Shown here: positions 33,348-42,318 of the stretch, one piece after another | Layout: every line of letters begins with the position of its first letter | How positions within the stretch are numbered: the first letter of the stretch is position 1 | NCBI GenBank assembly: GCA_036267635.1 | Contig: DATAVR010000108.1 | Coordinates: forward strand, 44,760 to 108,759 | DNA: 64,000 bases | Direction: 5' to 3' | DNA from: JADGRB01 sp036267635 | GTDB lineage: Bacteria; Myxococcota_A; Polyangia; Fen-1088 | The notes under the pieces: model-generated | What the model saw: the letters and a program-made list of their open reading frames with translations, nothing else | What the model was told of the DNA's origin: nothing | The model's database searches: none | Made by a program: the position numbers and the translations under genes

Positions 33348-34267
33348 GCGCGGTGGGGATATCGGCGGGCGCGACGGAGACGGCCGAGATTTTCGTCGTG
33401 CCTGACCTGACGGCCAAGCGAAGCTGGCGGTCGGTCAAGAGCGCAATCATGACCAGCCTCATGATCGCCTCGGTCATCGCCGTCGCGGTGCCGCTCGTGG
33501 CCGTAATCTGGGCCGTGTTCGCGCGCGGGCTCCAGGCCGTGGTTCACGGCTTCCCGGCGTTCTTCGTCGACGAGATCCCGGTGATCGCCCGCCGGCCCGG
33601 CCCGGGGATGGGGCCCGCCATCGTCGGGACGCTGCTGGCCACCGGAGCGGCGACCCTGATCGCGGTGCCGCTGGGCGTCGCCGGCGCGGTTTACCTTCAC
33701 GAATACGGCGTAAAGAACCGTTTCTCCCGCCTGGTGCGGTTCATGGCCAACGTGATGACCGGCGTTCCGTCGATCGTCATGGGCCTGTTCATTTACGTCA
33801 CCTGGACGCTCCGGTTTGGCTACTCCGCCTTCGGCGGCGCGCTGGCCCTGGCCTGCCTCATGCTCCCGGTCGTCATCGGTGCGACCGAGCAGATGTTGAA
33901 GCTGGTGCCGAACCATCTGCGCGAGGCCTCCTACGCCGTCGGCACCTCCAAGAGCCGCACCATCATGTCGGTCGTGCTGCCGGCGGCGCTGCCCGGGATC
34001 GTGTCGGGCTCGCTGCTGGCGGTGGCGCGCGCCGCCGGCGAGACCGCACCGCTGCTCTTCGCCACGGGCGCGGCGACGGAGTACAACCTGAACCCGTTCG
34101 TCGAGGCGAACACGGCGCTCTCGCTTCAGATCTTCGGCAACGCAACCTCGTCGTTCGTCGCCGCGCAGGACCGCGCCTGGGGCGCCGCCCTGACCTTGGT
34201 CTTGCTGACGTTCCTCATCACCTTGGTCGCCCGGTTCGTGACCGCGCGATTCGCACGCAGGAGGTAG
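33344..34267 (+). CDS. pstA: Phosphate ABC permease PstA
   Basis: GTG 33344 overlaps the pstC stop (GTGA), indicating translational coupling, and gives 307 residues. Helices include SLMIASVIAVAVPLVAVIWAVFARGL and VGTLLATGAATLIAVPLGVAGAVYLHEYG. NVMTGVPSIVMGLFIY and the EAA loop LREASYAVGTSKSRTIMSVVLPAALPGIVSGSLLAVARAAGETAPLLF are PstA signatures. Forms the channel with PstC. Confidence 0.95.
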   Translation: MSAVGISAGATETAEIFVVPDLTAKRSWRSVKSAIMTSLMIASVIAVAVPLVAVIWAVFARGLQAVVHGFPAFFVDEIPVIARRPGPGMGPAIVGTLLATGAATLIAVPLGVAGAVYLHEYGVKNRFSRLVRFMANVMTGVPSIVMGLFIYVTWTLRFGYSAFGGALALACLMLPVVIGATEQMLKLVPNHLREASYAVGTSKSRTIMSVVLPAALPGIVSGSLLAVARAAGETAPLLFATGAATEYNLNPFVEANTALSLQIFGNATSSFVAAQDRAWGAALTLVLLTFLITLVARFVTARFARRR

Positions 34268-34273
34268 CACCTA

Positions 34274-35185
34274 ATGATCCCGGAAGACATCAACAAGGGT
34301 CTGGCTGAGCGGACGGGCGTCGAGCGGCCAGGGGTCCGGCTCTCGGTTCAGCCGCCGCCCCGCAGCGCCGATCGGGCCGAGAAGGTCGCCGCGGCCCAGA
34401 CCAGCGTGGTCTTCGACCTGGACAAGCTGGAGGTCTACTACGGCGCCTTCCGCGCGGTCCGCAACGTCAGCATGCAGATCTTCAAGAACGAGATCACCGC
34501 CTTCATCGGCCCATCGGGCTGTGGAAAGACCACTGTCTTGCGTTCCTTCAACCGGATGCACGACGTGACGCCGGGCGCGCGCGTCGCCGGCGGGCTCCGT
34601 TACCACACCGCCGATCTCTACGCGCCGCACGTGTCGGCGACCGAGGTTCGCCGCCGCATCGGGATGGTCTTCCAGAAGCCCAACCCATTCCCGAAGAGTA
34701 TTTACGACAACGTGGCCTTCGGCCTCCGATCGAAGGGCATCCGCGGCAAGAGCGAGATCGACTCGCTGGTCGAAAAGTCGCTGCGAGGCGCGGCGCTCTG
34801 GGACGAGGTGAAGGACCGCCTGCGGGCGTCGGCCCTTGGCCTGTCGGGCGGGCAGCAGCAGCGGCTGTGCATCGCCCGGACGATCGCCGTCGGTCCCGAG
34901 GTGGTGCTGATGGACGAGCCCTGCAGCGCCCTCGATCCGGTGGCCACCGCGCACATCGAGGAGCTGATGCGCGAGCTCAAGAGCAAGTTCACCATCGTGA
35001 TCGTCACCCACAACATGCAGCAGGCCGCGCGGGTCAGCGATCGAACCGCGTTCTTCACCACCGAGGTCGACGCCAAGTTCGGGCTGCGGACCGGCACGCT
35101 GGTCGAGTACAACGCCACGGAGAAGATCTTCTCCAACCCGAGCGACGAGCGAACCGAGAAGTACATCACGGGCCGCTTCGGTTGA
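34274..35185 (+). CDS. pstB: Phosphate ABC ATPase PstB
   Basis: A 303-residue ATPase. ABC motifs in order: Walker A GPSGCGKTTVLRSFNR, Q loop with MVFQKPNPFPKSIYDN (PstB-typical), signature LSGGQQQRLCIAR, Walker B VVLMDEPCSALDP and H-loop IVTHNMQQAARVSD. The first 45 residues (before VVFDLDKLEVYYGAFRA) are an N-terminal extension longer than in E. coli PstB, without a recognisable domain. Last gene of the operon; it ends one base before the stop of the opposite sigma factor gene. Confidence 0.97.
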   Translation: MIPEDINKGLAERTGVERPGVRLSVQPPPRSADRAEKVAAAQTSVVFDLDKLEVYYGAFRAVRNVSMQIFKNEITAFIGPSGCGKTTVLRSFNRMHDVTPGARVAGGLRYHTADLYAPHVSATEVRRRIGMVFQKPNPFPKSIYDNVAFGLRSKGIRGKSEIDSLVEKSLRGAALWDEVKDRLRASALGLSGGQQQRLCIARTIAVGPEVVLMDEPCSALDPVATAHIEELMRELKSKFTIVIVTHNMQQAARVSDRTAFFTTEVDAKFGLRTGTLVEYNATEKIFSNPSDERTEKYITGRFG

Positions 35186-35186
35186 G

Positions 35187-36101
35187 CTACTGACCGAGGA
35201 GGCGCAGCTGGTGTTCGGCGATGCGCGCCGGATCGGCGATGACCTCCACCTCGACGATCTTGCCGGCGGCGATGACGAAGGCAAAGATGGCCCGCGGCTC
35301 GCCGCCCGGCGCCCAGACCGCTCCGGCGGCGCCATTGACCAGCGCCGGCTGCGCGCCCCGCGCGCGCCCGCGAAAGACCTGGGCGACCGCGGCGGCGCCG
35401 CGGACCTCGGGCGCCAACGGTGGGGCGCCGCTGGACCGGTTCGCCACCGCCGCGGCGACGGCCACGCCGTCGGCGTGCAGCACGACGTCGGGATCGAGCG
35501 CAGCCAGCAGCGCCTGGAAGTCGCCGTCGCGCGCGGCGGCGAGAAAGGCGCCGACCAGCGCCTGCTGGTGGGTGAGGTCGGCGTCGGAGGCCGCACGACC
35601 GAGCTGCACGCGGCGGCGGGCGCGGCTCGCCAGCTGCCGGGTCGCCACCGCCGAGCGTCCCACGATGGGGGCGATGGCGTCGAAGGAGAGATCGAACATG
35701 TCGTGGAGGACGAACGCCACCCGCTCGGCCGGCGCCAGCGTCCCCAGCACCACCAGCAAGGCGACGCCGACCGAGTCGGCGAGCAGCAGCTCTCGCTCGG
35801 GCTCGGCGACCTCGCCGGGGTGCGCGACCAGATCGGCCGCGTGGCGCTCGGCCGGCTCCTCGCCCCGGGACTTGCGGGTGCGCAACATGTCCAGGCAGAC
35901 GCGCGCCACCACGGTCGTGAGCCAGCCACCGAGGTTGTCGACCGCGCCGCTCTCGGACCGGCTGAGCCGCAGCCAGGCCTCCTGAACCGCGTCGTCCGCC
36001 TCGCCCACTGAGCCGAGCATCCGGTGGGCCACCCGGCGCAGATGGTCCCGATGGGCTTCGAAACGGTCAACCAACTCCTTTTCCAACTTTTGTTCGGCCA
36101 T
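35187..36101 (-). CDS. SigJ-type ECF sigma factor with SnoaL-like C-terminal domain
   Basis: ATG 36101 (GGAGGG upstream) gives 304 residues. Region 2 is HRDHLRRVAHRMLGSVGEADDAVQEAWLRL (about 15-45). Region 4 is LSFDAIAPIVGRSAVATRQLASRARRRVQ (about 135-163). A C-terminal SnoaL-like domain (about 175-304: LVGAFLAAARDGDFQALLAALDPDVVLHADG and IVEVEVIADPARI) marks the ECF41/SigJ group, where the domain modulates activity. There is no anti-sigma gene; it is divergent from a carboxymuconolactone decarboxylase/AhpD-like gene, the typical ECF41 partner and probable target. Confidence 0.93.
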   Translation of the reverse strand: MAEQKLEKELVDRFEAHRDHLRRVAHRMLGSVGEADDAVQEAWLRLSRSESGAVDNLGGWLTTVVARVCLDMLRTRKSRGEEPAERHAADLVAHPGEVAEPERELLLADSVGVALLVVLGTLAPAERVAFVLHDMFDLSFDAIAPIVGRSAVATRQLASRARRRVQLGRAASDADLTHQQALVGAFLAAARDGDFQALLAALDPDVVLHADGVAVAAAVANRSSGAPPLAPEVRGAAAVAQVFRGRARGAQPALVNGAAGAVWAPGGEPRAIFAFVIAAGKIVEVEVIADPARIAEHQLRLLGQ

Positions 36102-36177
36102 CGTCACGTTCCCTCCTCGCTGTCCGTCATCGGGGTGACGGACCGAGACAGTCCGATGTGACAAGGAGGAGCAGATC

Positions 36178-36636
36178 ATGCAAGCACGAATGCAGAACCC
36201 CGCGCTCATCAACCCCGAGGCCATGGCCGCGCTGCAGGCGCTGGGCGCCGCCATCGAGAAGGCCGGGCTGCCGGCCGCCACGCTCAGCCTGATCGACGCG
36301 CGCGCCAGCCAGATCAACGGCTGCGGCGTCTGCCTGGTGGGCCACTGCCAGATCATGAAACGAAAGGGGGAGGATCTCGATCGGGTCATCTCGCTTCCGG
36401 GCTGGCGCCACGCCCCGTATTACACCGACGCCGAACGCGCGGCGCTGGCGCTCACCGAAGCGCTCACCCGTCTGGCCGACGCCAGCGACCCGGTGCCCGA
36501 CGCGGTCTGGCAGGAGGCGGCCCGCCACTACGACGAGCCGAAGCTGGCCGCGCTCATCCTGGCGATAGCGCAGATCAACGTCTGGAACCGGCTCAACGTC
36601 GGGGCGGGCACCGTGGCCGGCGAGTGGAAACCGTAA
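36178..36636 (+). CDS. AhpD/carboxymuconolactone decarboxylase-family protein
   Basis: A 152-residue protein with the AhpD-like CxxCxxxH motif in INGCGVCLVGHCQIM (C49, C52, H56). ALALTEALTRL and LAALILAIAQINVWNRLNV follow the family helices. These proteins reduce peroxides by their two Cys. It lies 76 bp from and divergent to the SigJ gene, the usual ECF41 target arrangement. Confidence 0.9.
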   Translation: MQARMQNPALINPEAMAALQALGAAIEKAGLPAATLSLIDARASQINGCGVCLVGHCQIMKRKGEDLDRVISLPGWRHAPYYTDAERAALALTEALTRLADASDPVPDAVWQEAARHYDEPKLAALILAIAQINVWNRLNVGAGTVAGEWKP

Positions 36637-36677
36637 CAACCCTACGAAACGCCGCCGGACTTCGTTAGTGTGGGCCC

Positions 36678-38117
36678 ATGGTCCACGGGAACGAGCGGGT
36701 CATCGACGTCCACGCCAAGGCCCTGCGAATCAACCTCGACAAGCGGCGCTACGGCACCTTCGCCGAGATCGGGGCCGGGCAGGAGGTCGTCCGCTGGTTC
36801 TTCCGCGTGGGCGGCGCGGCCGGCACCGTCGCCAAGAGCATGTCGGCCTACGACATGACGGTGAGCGATGCGATCTACGGCAAGGCGGAACGCTACGTCT
36901 GCCGCCCGCGCCTGGAGGCGATGCTCGAACATGAGCACCGGTTGAACCTGGAGCGCCTCGCCGATGGTCGCGGGGAGACCACCGCGTTCTTCGCCTTCGC
37001 CGACACGGTGTCGGCGCGCAACTACCGCGGCACCAACGAGTGTCACGGCTGGATGGGGGTCCGCTTCCAGTCGCGCCCGCACGATCGCGACAGCCAGATC
37101 GTCATCCACGTCCGCATGCTCGACGGGGAGAACGCCCTTCAGCAGGAGGCGCTGGGGATCGTGGGGGTCAACCTCCTCTACGGCGCGTTCTATTTCGACG
37201 AAGATCCCGAGCTGCTCATCGAATCGCTGCTGGACGGTCTGACCACCCAGCGGATCGAGATCGACATGATCGAGCTCTCCGGGATCGCCTTCCGTGAGGT
37301 CGACAACCGGCTCATGAGCATGAAGCTGGTCCAGCTCGGGCTCTCCGGCGCGGCGATGTTCGATCCGAGCGGGGCGGTGCTGCAACCGTCGGAGGTCCTC
37401 TACAAGAAGAACGTGCTGGTCGAGCGGGGGAGCTTCCGCCCCGTCTGCCACGTGAACATGGACATGCTGCGCAGCGCCCGCGAGAACTTCGAGCGCGATC
37501 TGGGCCTGCCCGCGGAGTCGGGCGACGTCGTCGAGCTGATGGAGCTGACCATGCGCAACCTCCGCGAAGAGGGGGGCGAGGTCGATCGCGCCGACTTTCT
37601 GGCGCGCGCCGACATGCTGGCCGCCTCGGGCAAGACGGTGCTCATCTCCGACTACTTCGAGTACTACCGCCTCGGGGCCTATCTGGCGCACTACACCAAC
37701 CAGCGCATCGCCATCACCATGGGCGCGTCGAGCCTCCGCGACCTCTTCGACGAGAAGTACTACGCCGCGCTCGAGGGCGGGATTCTCGAGTCGTTCGGAC
37801 GGCTTTTCAAGAACGAGCTGCGCCTCTACATCTACCCCCTGCTCGATCAGGCGACCGGCAAGCTGGTCACCGTCGACAACCTCGAGGTGGCGCCGCACTT
37901 GAGAAAACTCTACGGCTACCTCGTCGACAACGGCTCCATCAAGCAGCTGGAGAACGTCAACCGCGACTACCTGCACATCTTTTCGCGAGACGCTCTGCGG
38001 AAGATTCGCGCCGGGGATGCCAGCTGGGAATCGATGGTGCCGCCCCAGGTCGCCGAGGTGATCAAGGCCCGCCGCTTTCTCGGCTATCTCCCGCCGAAGT
38101 CGCCGCGGCCCGAATAG
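36678..38117 (+). CDS. Conserved hypothetical protein (about 479 aa)
   Basis: A long soluble protein with well-ordered sequence: LDKRRYGTFAEIGAGQEVVRWFFRVGG near the start, FADTVSARNYRGTNECHGWMGVRFQ, VCHVNMDMLRSARENFERDLG, TVLISDYFEYYRLGAYLAHY and YIYPLLDQATGKLVTVDNLEVAPHL. The pattern suggests an alpha/beta enzyme or scaffold, but I cannot name the family. No signal peptide or membrane helix. ATG 36678 is the start. It is 41 bp after the AhpD-like gene on the same strand, so co-transcription is possible. Confidence 0.8.
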   Translation: MVHGNERVIDVHAKALRINLDKRRYGTFAEIGAGQEVVRWFFRVGGAAGTVAKSMSAYDMTVSDAIYGKAERYVCRPRLEAMLEHEHRLNLERLADGRGETTAFFAFADTVSARNYRGTNECHGWMGVRFQSRPHDRDSQIVIHVRMLDGENALQQEALGIVGVNLLYGAFYFDEDPELLIESLLDGLTTQRIEIDMIELSGIAFREVDNRLMSMKLVQLGLSGAAMFDPSGAVLQPSEVLYKKNVLVERGSFRPVCHVNMDMLRSARENFERDLGLPAESGDVVELMELTMRNLREEGGEVDRADFLARADMLAASGKTVLISDYFEYYRLGAYLAHYTNQRIAITMGASSLRDLFDEKYYAALEGGILESFGRLFKNELRLYIYPLLDQATGKLVTVDNLEVAPHLRKLYGYLVDNGSIKQLENVNRDYLHIFSRDALRKIRAGDASWESMVPPQVAEVIKARRFLGYLPPKSPRPE

Positions 38118-38215
38118 TCAACGCCGTCATTTGCCGGATCGCGCCTCTCCTCGACGAGAAGCGTGTGAGCTTGCCGTCTTGGGCTGCGCTGCAACTTCAA
38201 GGTAGGGTTCACCGC

Positions 38216-38992
38216 ATGCGGGTGATCTCGATGTTGCTCCTCACGGTGGCGGCTGTTCTCGCGCCCAGAAGACTGGATGCCTGCGCTAGCTTGCCGGCCG
38301 TTCCTGTCATTTATCCCAGGCAAGAGATTGTTCCCACAAACAGCCATTTCTGGGTCTTCGCTCAAACGGAAAAGATTGGCCAGCTTTTCCAGAGACGCGT
38401 GACGATTCGGGAAGAAGGCGCTGGAATCGTGCCGGCATCTCGCCAGGACTTCCAAAGCGGCAACATGCACGTGACCGAGATGATTCCAGTCGCCTCTTTG
38501 AAGGCGCATACGCTCTACGTCGTGACCCTCGAGCCCGACCCGGGGGAACAAAGGTCGTCGATAGCGACCTTCGAGACCGCCGCCGGTCCAGACGTCACTG
38601 CTCCATTGTGGGAGGGGATCAGCGCCGTCTCGGTGAAGCGCACCTCACGCAAAGAGGCAGAGAATTGCAATCGCTGCCCCGACCCCAACAAGCCATGGAT
38701 TGAAATCGATCTCAAGCGGCCGACCGACGACACGACGCCGGAAGAAGAGATACTTTATGCTGTGTGGCTGCCCGATAAGAATGGTCAAGTGGATGAATCC
38801 AAACCGCTCACAACGTACCTTCGGCGGTTGCCTCTCGGCCATCTCGTCCTCGGGGTGAGAGACATCTGCATGAACGCTCCGGAGGAATCAGGACTGCAAT
38901 CATTCAAGGGGCCCTTCAAGGCCATTCTGCGACCCGTCGATTGGGCTGGCCACATGGGACCTCCACACGAAGTGCGGGCCGTCCTCAAGTAG
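38216..38992 (+). CDS. Exported protein of unknown function, lower GC
   Basis: ATG 38216 starts MRVISMLLLTVAAVLAPRRLDACASLP, a signal peptide. The 258-residue product has strand-rich segments (THSHFW-like turn NSHFWVFAQTEKIGQLFQRRVTIREEG, HTLYVVTLEPDPGEQ, EEILYAVWLPDKNGQVDESKPL) and Cys pairs (ENCNRCPDPN). The layout recalls Ig-like domains, but I recognise no family. Base composition is clearly less GC-rich than neighbouring genes (A/T in many third positions), a sign of transfer or relaxed codon use. Confidence 0.7.
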   Translation: MRVISMLLLTVAAVLAPRRLDACASLPAVPVIYPRQEIVPTNSHFWVFAQTEKIGQLFQRRVTIREEGAGIVPASRQDFQSGNMHVTEMIPVASLKAHTLYVVTLEPDPGEQRSSIATFETAAGPDVTAPLWEGISAVSVKRTSRKEAENCNRCPDPNKPWIEIDLKRPTDDTTPEEEILYAVWLPDKNGQVDESKPLTTYLRRLPLGHLVLGVRDICMNAPEESGLQSFKGPFKAILRPVDWAGHMGPPHEVRAVLK

Positions 38993-39226
38993 GGGCAGCA
39001 ACGTCGATGGTCGCCGGGGAAGCTGGCGCGAGCCTCTTCTCGACCTCACCAGGGGCAGGGCAGCTCCCCACGCCCTTAACCTGCATCGCTGGCCACGCGG
39101 CGGCAACGAGACCAATCATTGGCGCACACGGGCCGCCGGCCTCTTGACGAGGCCGTGCCGCTGGCGCGATCGCGCATTGGCCGAGCTCCTTCGCGTCGCC
39201 GACGAACGGCAGTATCGTCGAACGCC

Positions 39227-39841
39227 ATGCGCCCGAATGTTCGTCTGACTGTTCTCGCGTTCGCGCTGGCCTGTTCGCGCAAGCCCGCGAGTGGAGGTGC
39301 TTCGATGTCGGCGGTGCCGGAGCCCGCTTCTCTGCGGCCGGGGGCCTTTCGCATCACGGAGACGCGCGCGACGGCCGACGGCGGTACGTTCTACTTGGCG
39401 CAGACGAGCGCCAGCTGTTCATTCGAGATTGTCTTCGCGCGGCCGCAGACGCCCGCCAACGGCCCGCTCGGGATCGCGCGCGCCACGTTGGCCCGCCGGA
39501 CGGGCGCGGACTGTTCCCCCTTTCTTCGAACGCTCGCTCCGGCGCTCGGGTTCGAGGGGAACCTGCCAAACCCGGCGCCCGCCGCCGCGCTGGTGGCGTC
39601 GGTGGCGATTCTGGGCGTGCATCAGAGCCGCACCGACGCTCCTGAGGCCGGCGGCAGCTTTTCGTCGAATCCGCCCGGGTCGTGGACGGCGACGAAGCTG
39701 TTTCTCAACGACGGAGAGGGCGAGGTGTTCCTGAACGTGAACGCGCAAGAGGGAGTAGGTGAGCTCTCGTTGAAGGACCAGGGCTACGCGAAGGTGGTCG
39801 TTCGCGAGCTGGCGAAGATTCTTCTCCTGAACGGCGGTTGA
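39227..39841 (+). CDS. Predicted lipoprotein, unknown function
   Basis: ATG 39227 gives MRPNVRLTVLAFALAC, a lipobox with Cys at 16, and 204 residues. The mature part has FRITETRATADGGTFYLAQTSASCSFEIVF and a late GEGEVFLNVNAQEGVGELSLKDQGYAKVVVRELAKILL. It looks folded but matches no family I know. Lies in a 230-bp gap region that otherwise shows no gene. Confidence 0.65.
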   Translation: MRPNVRLTVLAFALACSRKPASGGASMSAVPEPASLRPGAFRITETRATADGGTFYLAQTSASCSFEIVFARPQTPANGPLGIARATLARRTGADCSPFLRTLAPALGFEGNLPNPAPAAALVASVAILGVHQSRTDAPEAGGSFSSNPPGSWTATKLFLNDGEGEVFLNVNAQEGVGELSLKDQGYAKVVVRELAKILLLNGG

Positions 39842-39842
39842 C

Positions 39843-40087
39843 ACCGCGCCGAACCTGGCTCTCGCGGCGGCGACGCTGGCGATCACGAGCCGGCGTAGCG
39901 GCGGAGGCTTGCGGCCTGGCTGGAGGTCACAGGCCCCGCAGCCGACTGGGTCGCGCTCGCCAAGGAAGCGCTCGAGCTCGCCGCCAAAGCCCTCGAACCG
40001 CCGGCCGAGAGGAGCGCTTCCATCAAGAGGCCCGCGCAGAAGCCGCCCGCGCAGAAGCCGCCCGCGCAGAAGCCACAGAGCAAATGA
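39843..40087 (+). pseudogene. Frameshifted small ORF, remnant
   Basis: Two plus-strand frames join into one sensible peptide. One reads DTAPNLALAAATLAITS after a stop, and then, after a one-base shift near 39897, LAAWLEVTGPAADWVALAKEALELAAKALEPPAER ... RPAQKPPAQKPPAQKPQSK*. The helical part and Pro/Lys/Gln tail from a 15-bp repeat look coding, but no start codon is present. Probably decay of a small gene or a fused tail of the preceding lipoprotein gene. Confidence 0.35.
40034..40077 (+). repeat. 15-bp tandem repeat
   Basis: Three near-identical 15-bp units (cccgcgcagaagccg) lie inside the frameshifted remnant and encode PPAQK in its frame. Confidence 0.8.
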
Positions 40088-40232
40088 TCGATCGCCGCGC
40101 CGGAGCACATGGCGCGTCGCTCCAGATGTAATCTACATATTCTGTCCCACTGTCCGGCGTCCGTGGCCGCGCCGGCCGCGGGCGGCGCGCCCCCAGACGA
40201 ACGCGGCACGTGGCTTGCGTTGGAGCTACTGC

Positions 40233-41102
40233 GTGGATCGAAAATCGATGTTGGAGGTTCTGGATCGCCGGGCGCGCGTCGGCTTGTTGAGCCTGGCGCG
40301 TCGCGCCGACTGGCGGGTACGACCGGCGCGCTACCGAACGCCTCGACTGGCTGGCCCGGCCCAACCGACCTTCCCGTTTCTGGTCTACGAAAAGACCCTC
40401 CCCATCCGTCGAGACGATCGGTCAGCCGAGCCGCTGCTAGAAGCGGGCAAGGTCACCAACCTGGCCCTGGCCGCCCCTGCGTTCGATGGCCTTTTGCTGG
40501 AACCCGCGCGTCCGCTGTCGTTCTGGCGCACGCTCGGACCGACCAGCGCTGGTCGCGGCTATCGTCACGGCAGGGAACTGCGCGGTGGCTGCGTGGTGCC
40601 CACCCTGGGCGGCGGGATCTGCCTTCTGTCGACGGCGCTGTTCGAATTGGCCGCGCACCTCGGCTTCACGATTCTCGAACGCCACGGACATTCGATCGAG
40701 ACGGTCTCGCCGCGCGCAGGAGAGCTCTGGGGGCTCGATGCCACCGTGCTTCATCCCTATGTCGATCTGCGCTTCGCCCCGCGCGAGGGCAGGGCGCGCC
40801 TGGAGGTGGCGGTGGCGGATGGTCAGCTCCGGCTGGCGGTTCGCGCCGACGCCCCGAGCCGCGTTCGCACTATTCTTTCGCCGGTCGACGATCGCCTGGA
40901 GGAGACGCCTTCCGGGCCGGTCCGCCACAACCAGATCGTGCGCAACCTCGTCACGAGGGCGACAGGCGCCCCGATTGCACGGGATGTCATCGCCGTGAAC
41001 CGCCGGCGAATCGTTCCTGCGGTGGTGAATGGGCAGAGCTGCCTCACCTGCGGCGAGATCGCCTGCTGGGAGCGGCCCGCGTTTATCCGGGAGCCCCGGT
41101 GA
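40233..41102 (+). CDS. VanW-family protein
   Basis: GTG 40233 has GGAG 7 bp upstream and gives 289 residues. The VanW core has GGGICLLSTALFELAAHLGFTILERHGHSIETVSP (about 125-160), the family mark with an IC-LSTALF helix and ERHxHS. LHPYVDLRFAP follows. C-terminal CLTCGEIACW could bind metal. VanW proteins occur with vancomycin-resistance and other envelope genes, but their biochemical role is unknown. Its stop overlaps the start of the next gene (GTGA). Confidence 0.88.
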   Translation: MDRKSMLEVLDRRARVGLLSLARRADWRVRPARYRTPRLAGPAQPTFPFLVYEKTLPIRRDDRSAEPLLEAGKVTNLALAAPAFDGLLLEPARPLSFWRTLGPTSAGRGYRHGRELRGGCVVPTLGGGICLLSTALFELAAHLGFTILERHGHSIETVSPRAGELWGLDATVLHPYVDLRFAPREGRARLEVAVADGQLRLAVRADAPSRVRTILSPVDDRLEETPSGPVRHNQIVRNLVTRATGAPIARDVIAVNRRRIVPAVVNGQSCLTCGEIACWERPAFIREPR

Positions 41103-42292
41103 TAGTCCTGGTCGCCCCCGAGCCCGCGTCGTGGATCGTTCCGCTGACGATCTCCTTGCGCCGGCATGGCGCGGTGCAGGTCTTCGCCCCCTGGGCGCTC
41201 GGCAGGGGCTCGCCCAGCTGGCTCCCCGCGCGCTCGCGTCCGTCCTGGACGCGCCGCCGGCTCGCGCCCGGCGCGACCTCGCTTCAGCCCGGATGGACGG
41301 GCGTCGAAGCGGCTCTCGGGCTGTGGGCGGGTCGGCGCACCGACCGCTTGATGACTGCGCGGTACGCAAAGCGGCGGCTCGCTGACGGGATGGCGGCCTG
41401 GTGGTTGGAGCACCTTCGTAGGGACGTCACCCTGGTCGTCGCACCCAGCCTCGCGGCCCGTCGCACCTTCGCCGCCGCCGCCGCTCGCGCCCTGCCCCGC
41501 GTGCTGCTCGAGGATCTGCCCGGCCTGCGCGAGCTCCACGACGATCTCGACGGTGCCTCACGGCGCTGGCCCGACAGTCACCTGCTCCGCCGTTACCGAG
41601 CCCCGGCGGCGCTGGTCGCGCGCCAGGAGGCCGAGCGCGTCCTCGCCGACCTGGTCGTCGTCGGTGGCCGGTTTGCCGAACGGGAGAGACGCGGGCGCGG
41701 CCTCCCCCCGGAGCGGATCGCCATCCTGCCGCGTGCGGATCATGGCGTCGGCTCCGCTGCCGCCGGCCACGCTGTCCACGACCGCCCCGGTCCCAACATC
41801 CTGCTGGCCGGCTCGGCCGCGGCCCGCCACGGAGTCTTCGAGGCGCTCGAGGCAACGCGGATGATCCCGGGCGCCACTCTCCTCGTTCGTCCGGGCGAAG
41901 GGGCCGAAACCGCCGCCCTGCAGGCCAACCCCCAGGTGCGGTTGGCTTCCACCGAGGAGCGCGAGCGCCTATCGGGCGTCGATCTGGTCCTCGCGCCAGC
42001 TTGGTGCGAGTGCTATCCACCGGAGGTTCCGCTGGCCGCTCGCCTCGCTCTGCCCGTGGTGGCCAGCGGGCGCGCCGCCGGGACTGTCGATCTGGCGCGG
42101 GCCGGCGCCGAGGTTCCGCCCGGCGACGTTCCCGCCATCGTCCAGGCCATCGAGCGCTTGTGGAGAACGCCGCGTCTCCCGCTCGCGGACGATCTCTCCA
42201 CGTCGACGCTGGATGCCGCCCTCGACTCGTTGCTCGCTCCGTCCTCGACCGCCGCACCTCTTCGCGACCGCCGGCTGCGTGTTCTGTCTTGA
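41099..42292 (+). CDS. Glycosyltransferase, GT-B/GT4-like
   Basis: GTG 41099 overlaps the vanW stop by four bases, so the pair is coupled. The 397-residue protein has an N-terminal IVLVAPEPASWIVPL strand and a middle segment VLLEDLPGLRELHDDLDG. A C-terminal GT-B nucleotide region reads VDLVLAPAWCECYPPEVPLAARLALPVVASGRAAGTVDL, with the typical E-x(7)-E-like spacing. It likely adds a sugar to an envelope acceptor. Donor and acceptor unknown. No signal or membrane helix. Confidence 0.75.
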   Translation: MIVLVAPEPASWIVPLTISLRRHGAVQVFAPWALGRGSPSWLPARSRPSWTRRRLAPGATSLQPGWTGVEAALGLWAGRRTDRLMTARYAKRRLADGMAAWWLEHLRRDVTLVVAPSLAARRTFAAAAARALPRVLLEDLPGLRELHDDLDGASRRWPDSHLLRRYRAPAALVARQEAERVLADLVVVGGRFAERERRGRGLPPERIAILPRADHGVGSAAAGHAVHDRPGPNILLAGSAAARHGVFEALEATRMIPGATLLVRPGEGAETAALQANPQVRLASTEERERLSGVDLVLAPAWCECYPPEVPLAARLALPVVASGRAAGTVDLARAGAEVPPGDVPAIVQAIERLWRTPRLPLADDLSTSTLDAALDSLLAPSSTAAPLRDRRLRVLS

Positions 42293-42318
42293 ACGCAACC
42301 TTCGCGGTCAACGACTTC

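Noticed and set aside
34271..36070. 599-codon minus frame over pstB and sigJ
   Set aside because: Covers two genes that each have full family motifs in other frames.
40034..40077. Possible iteron or origin
   Set aside because: 15-bp repeats encode PPAQK and no replication gene is near.
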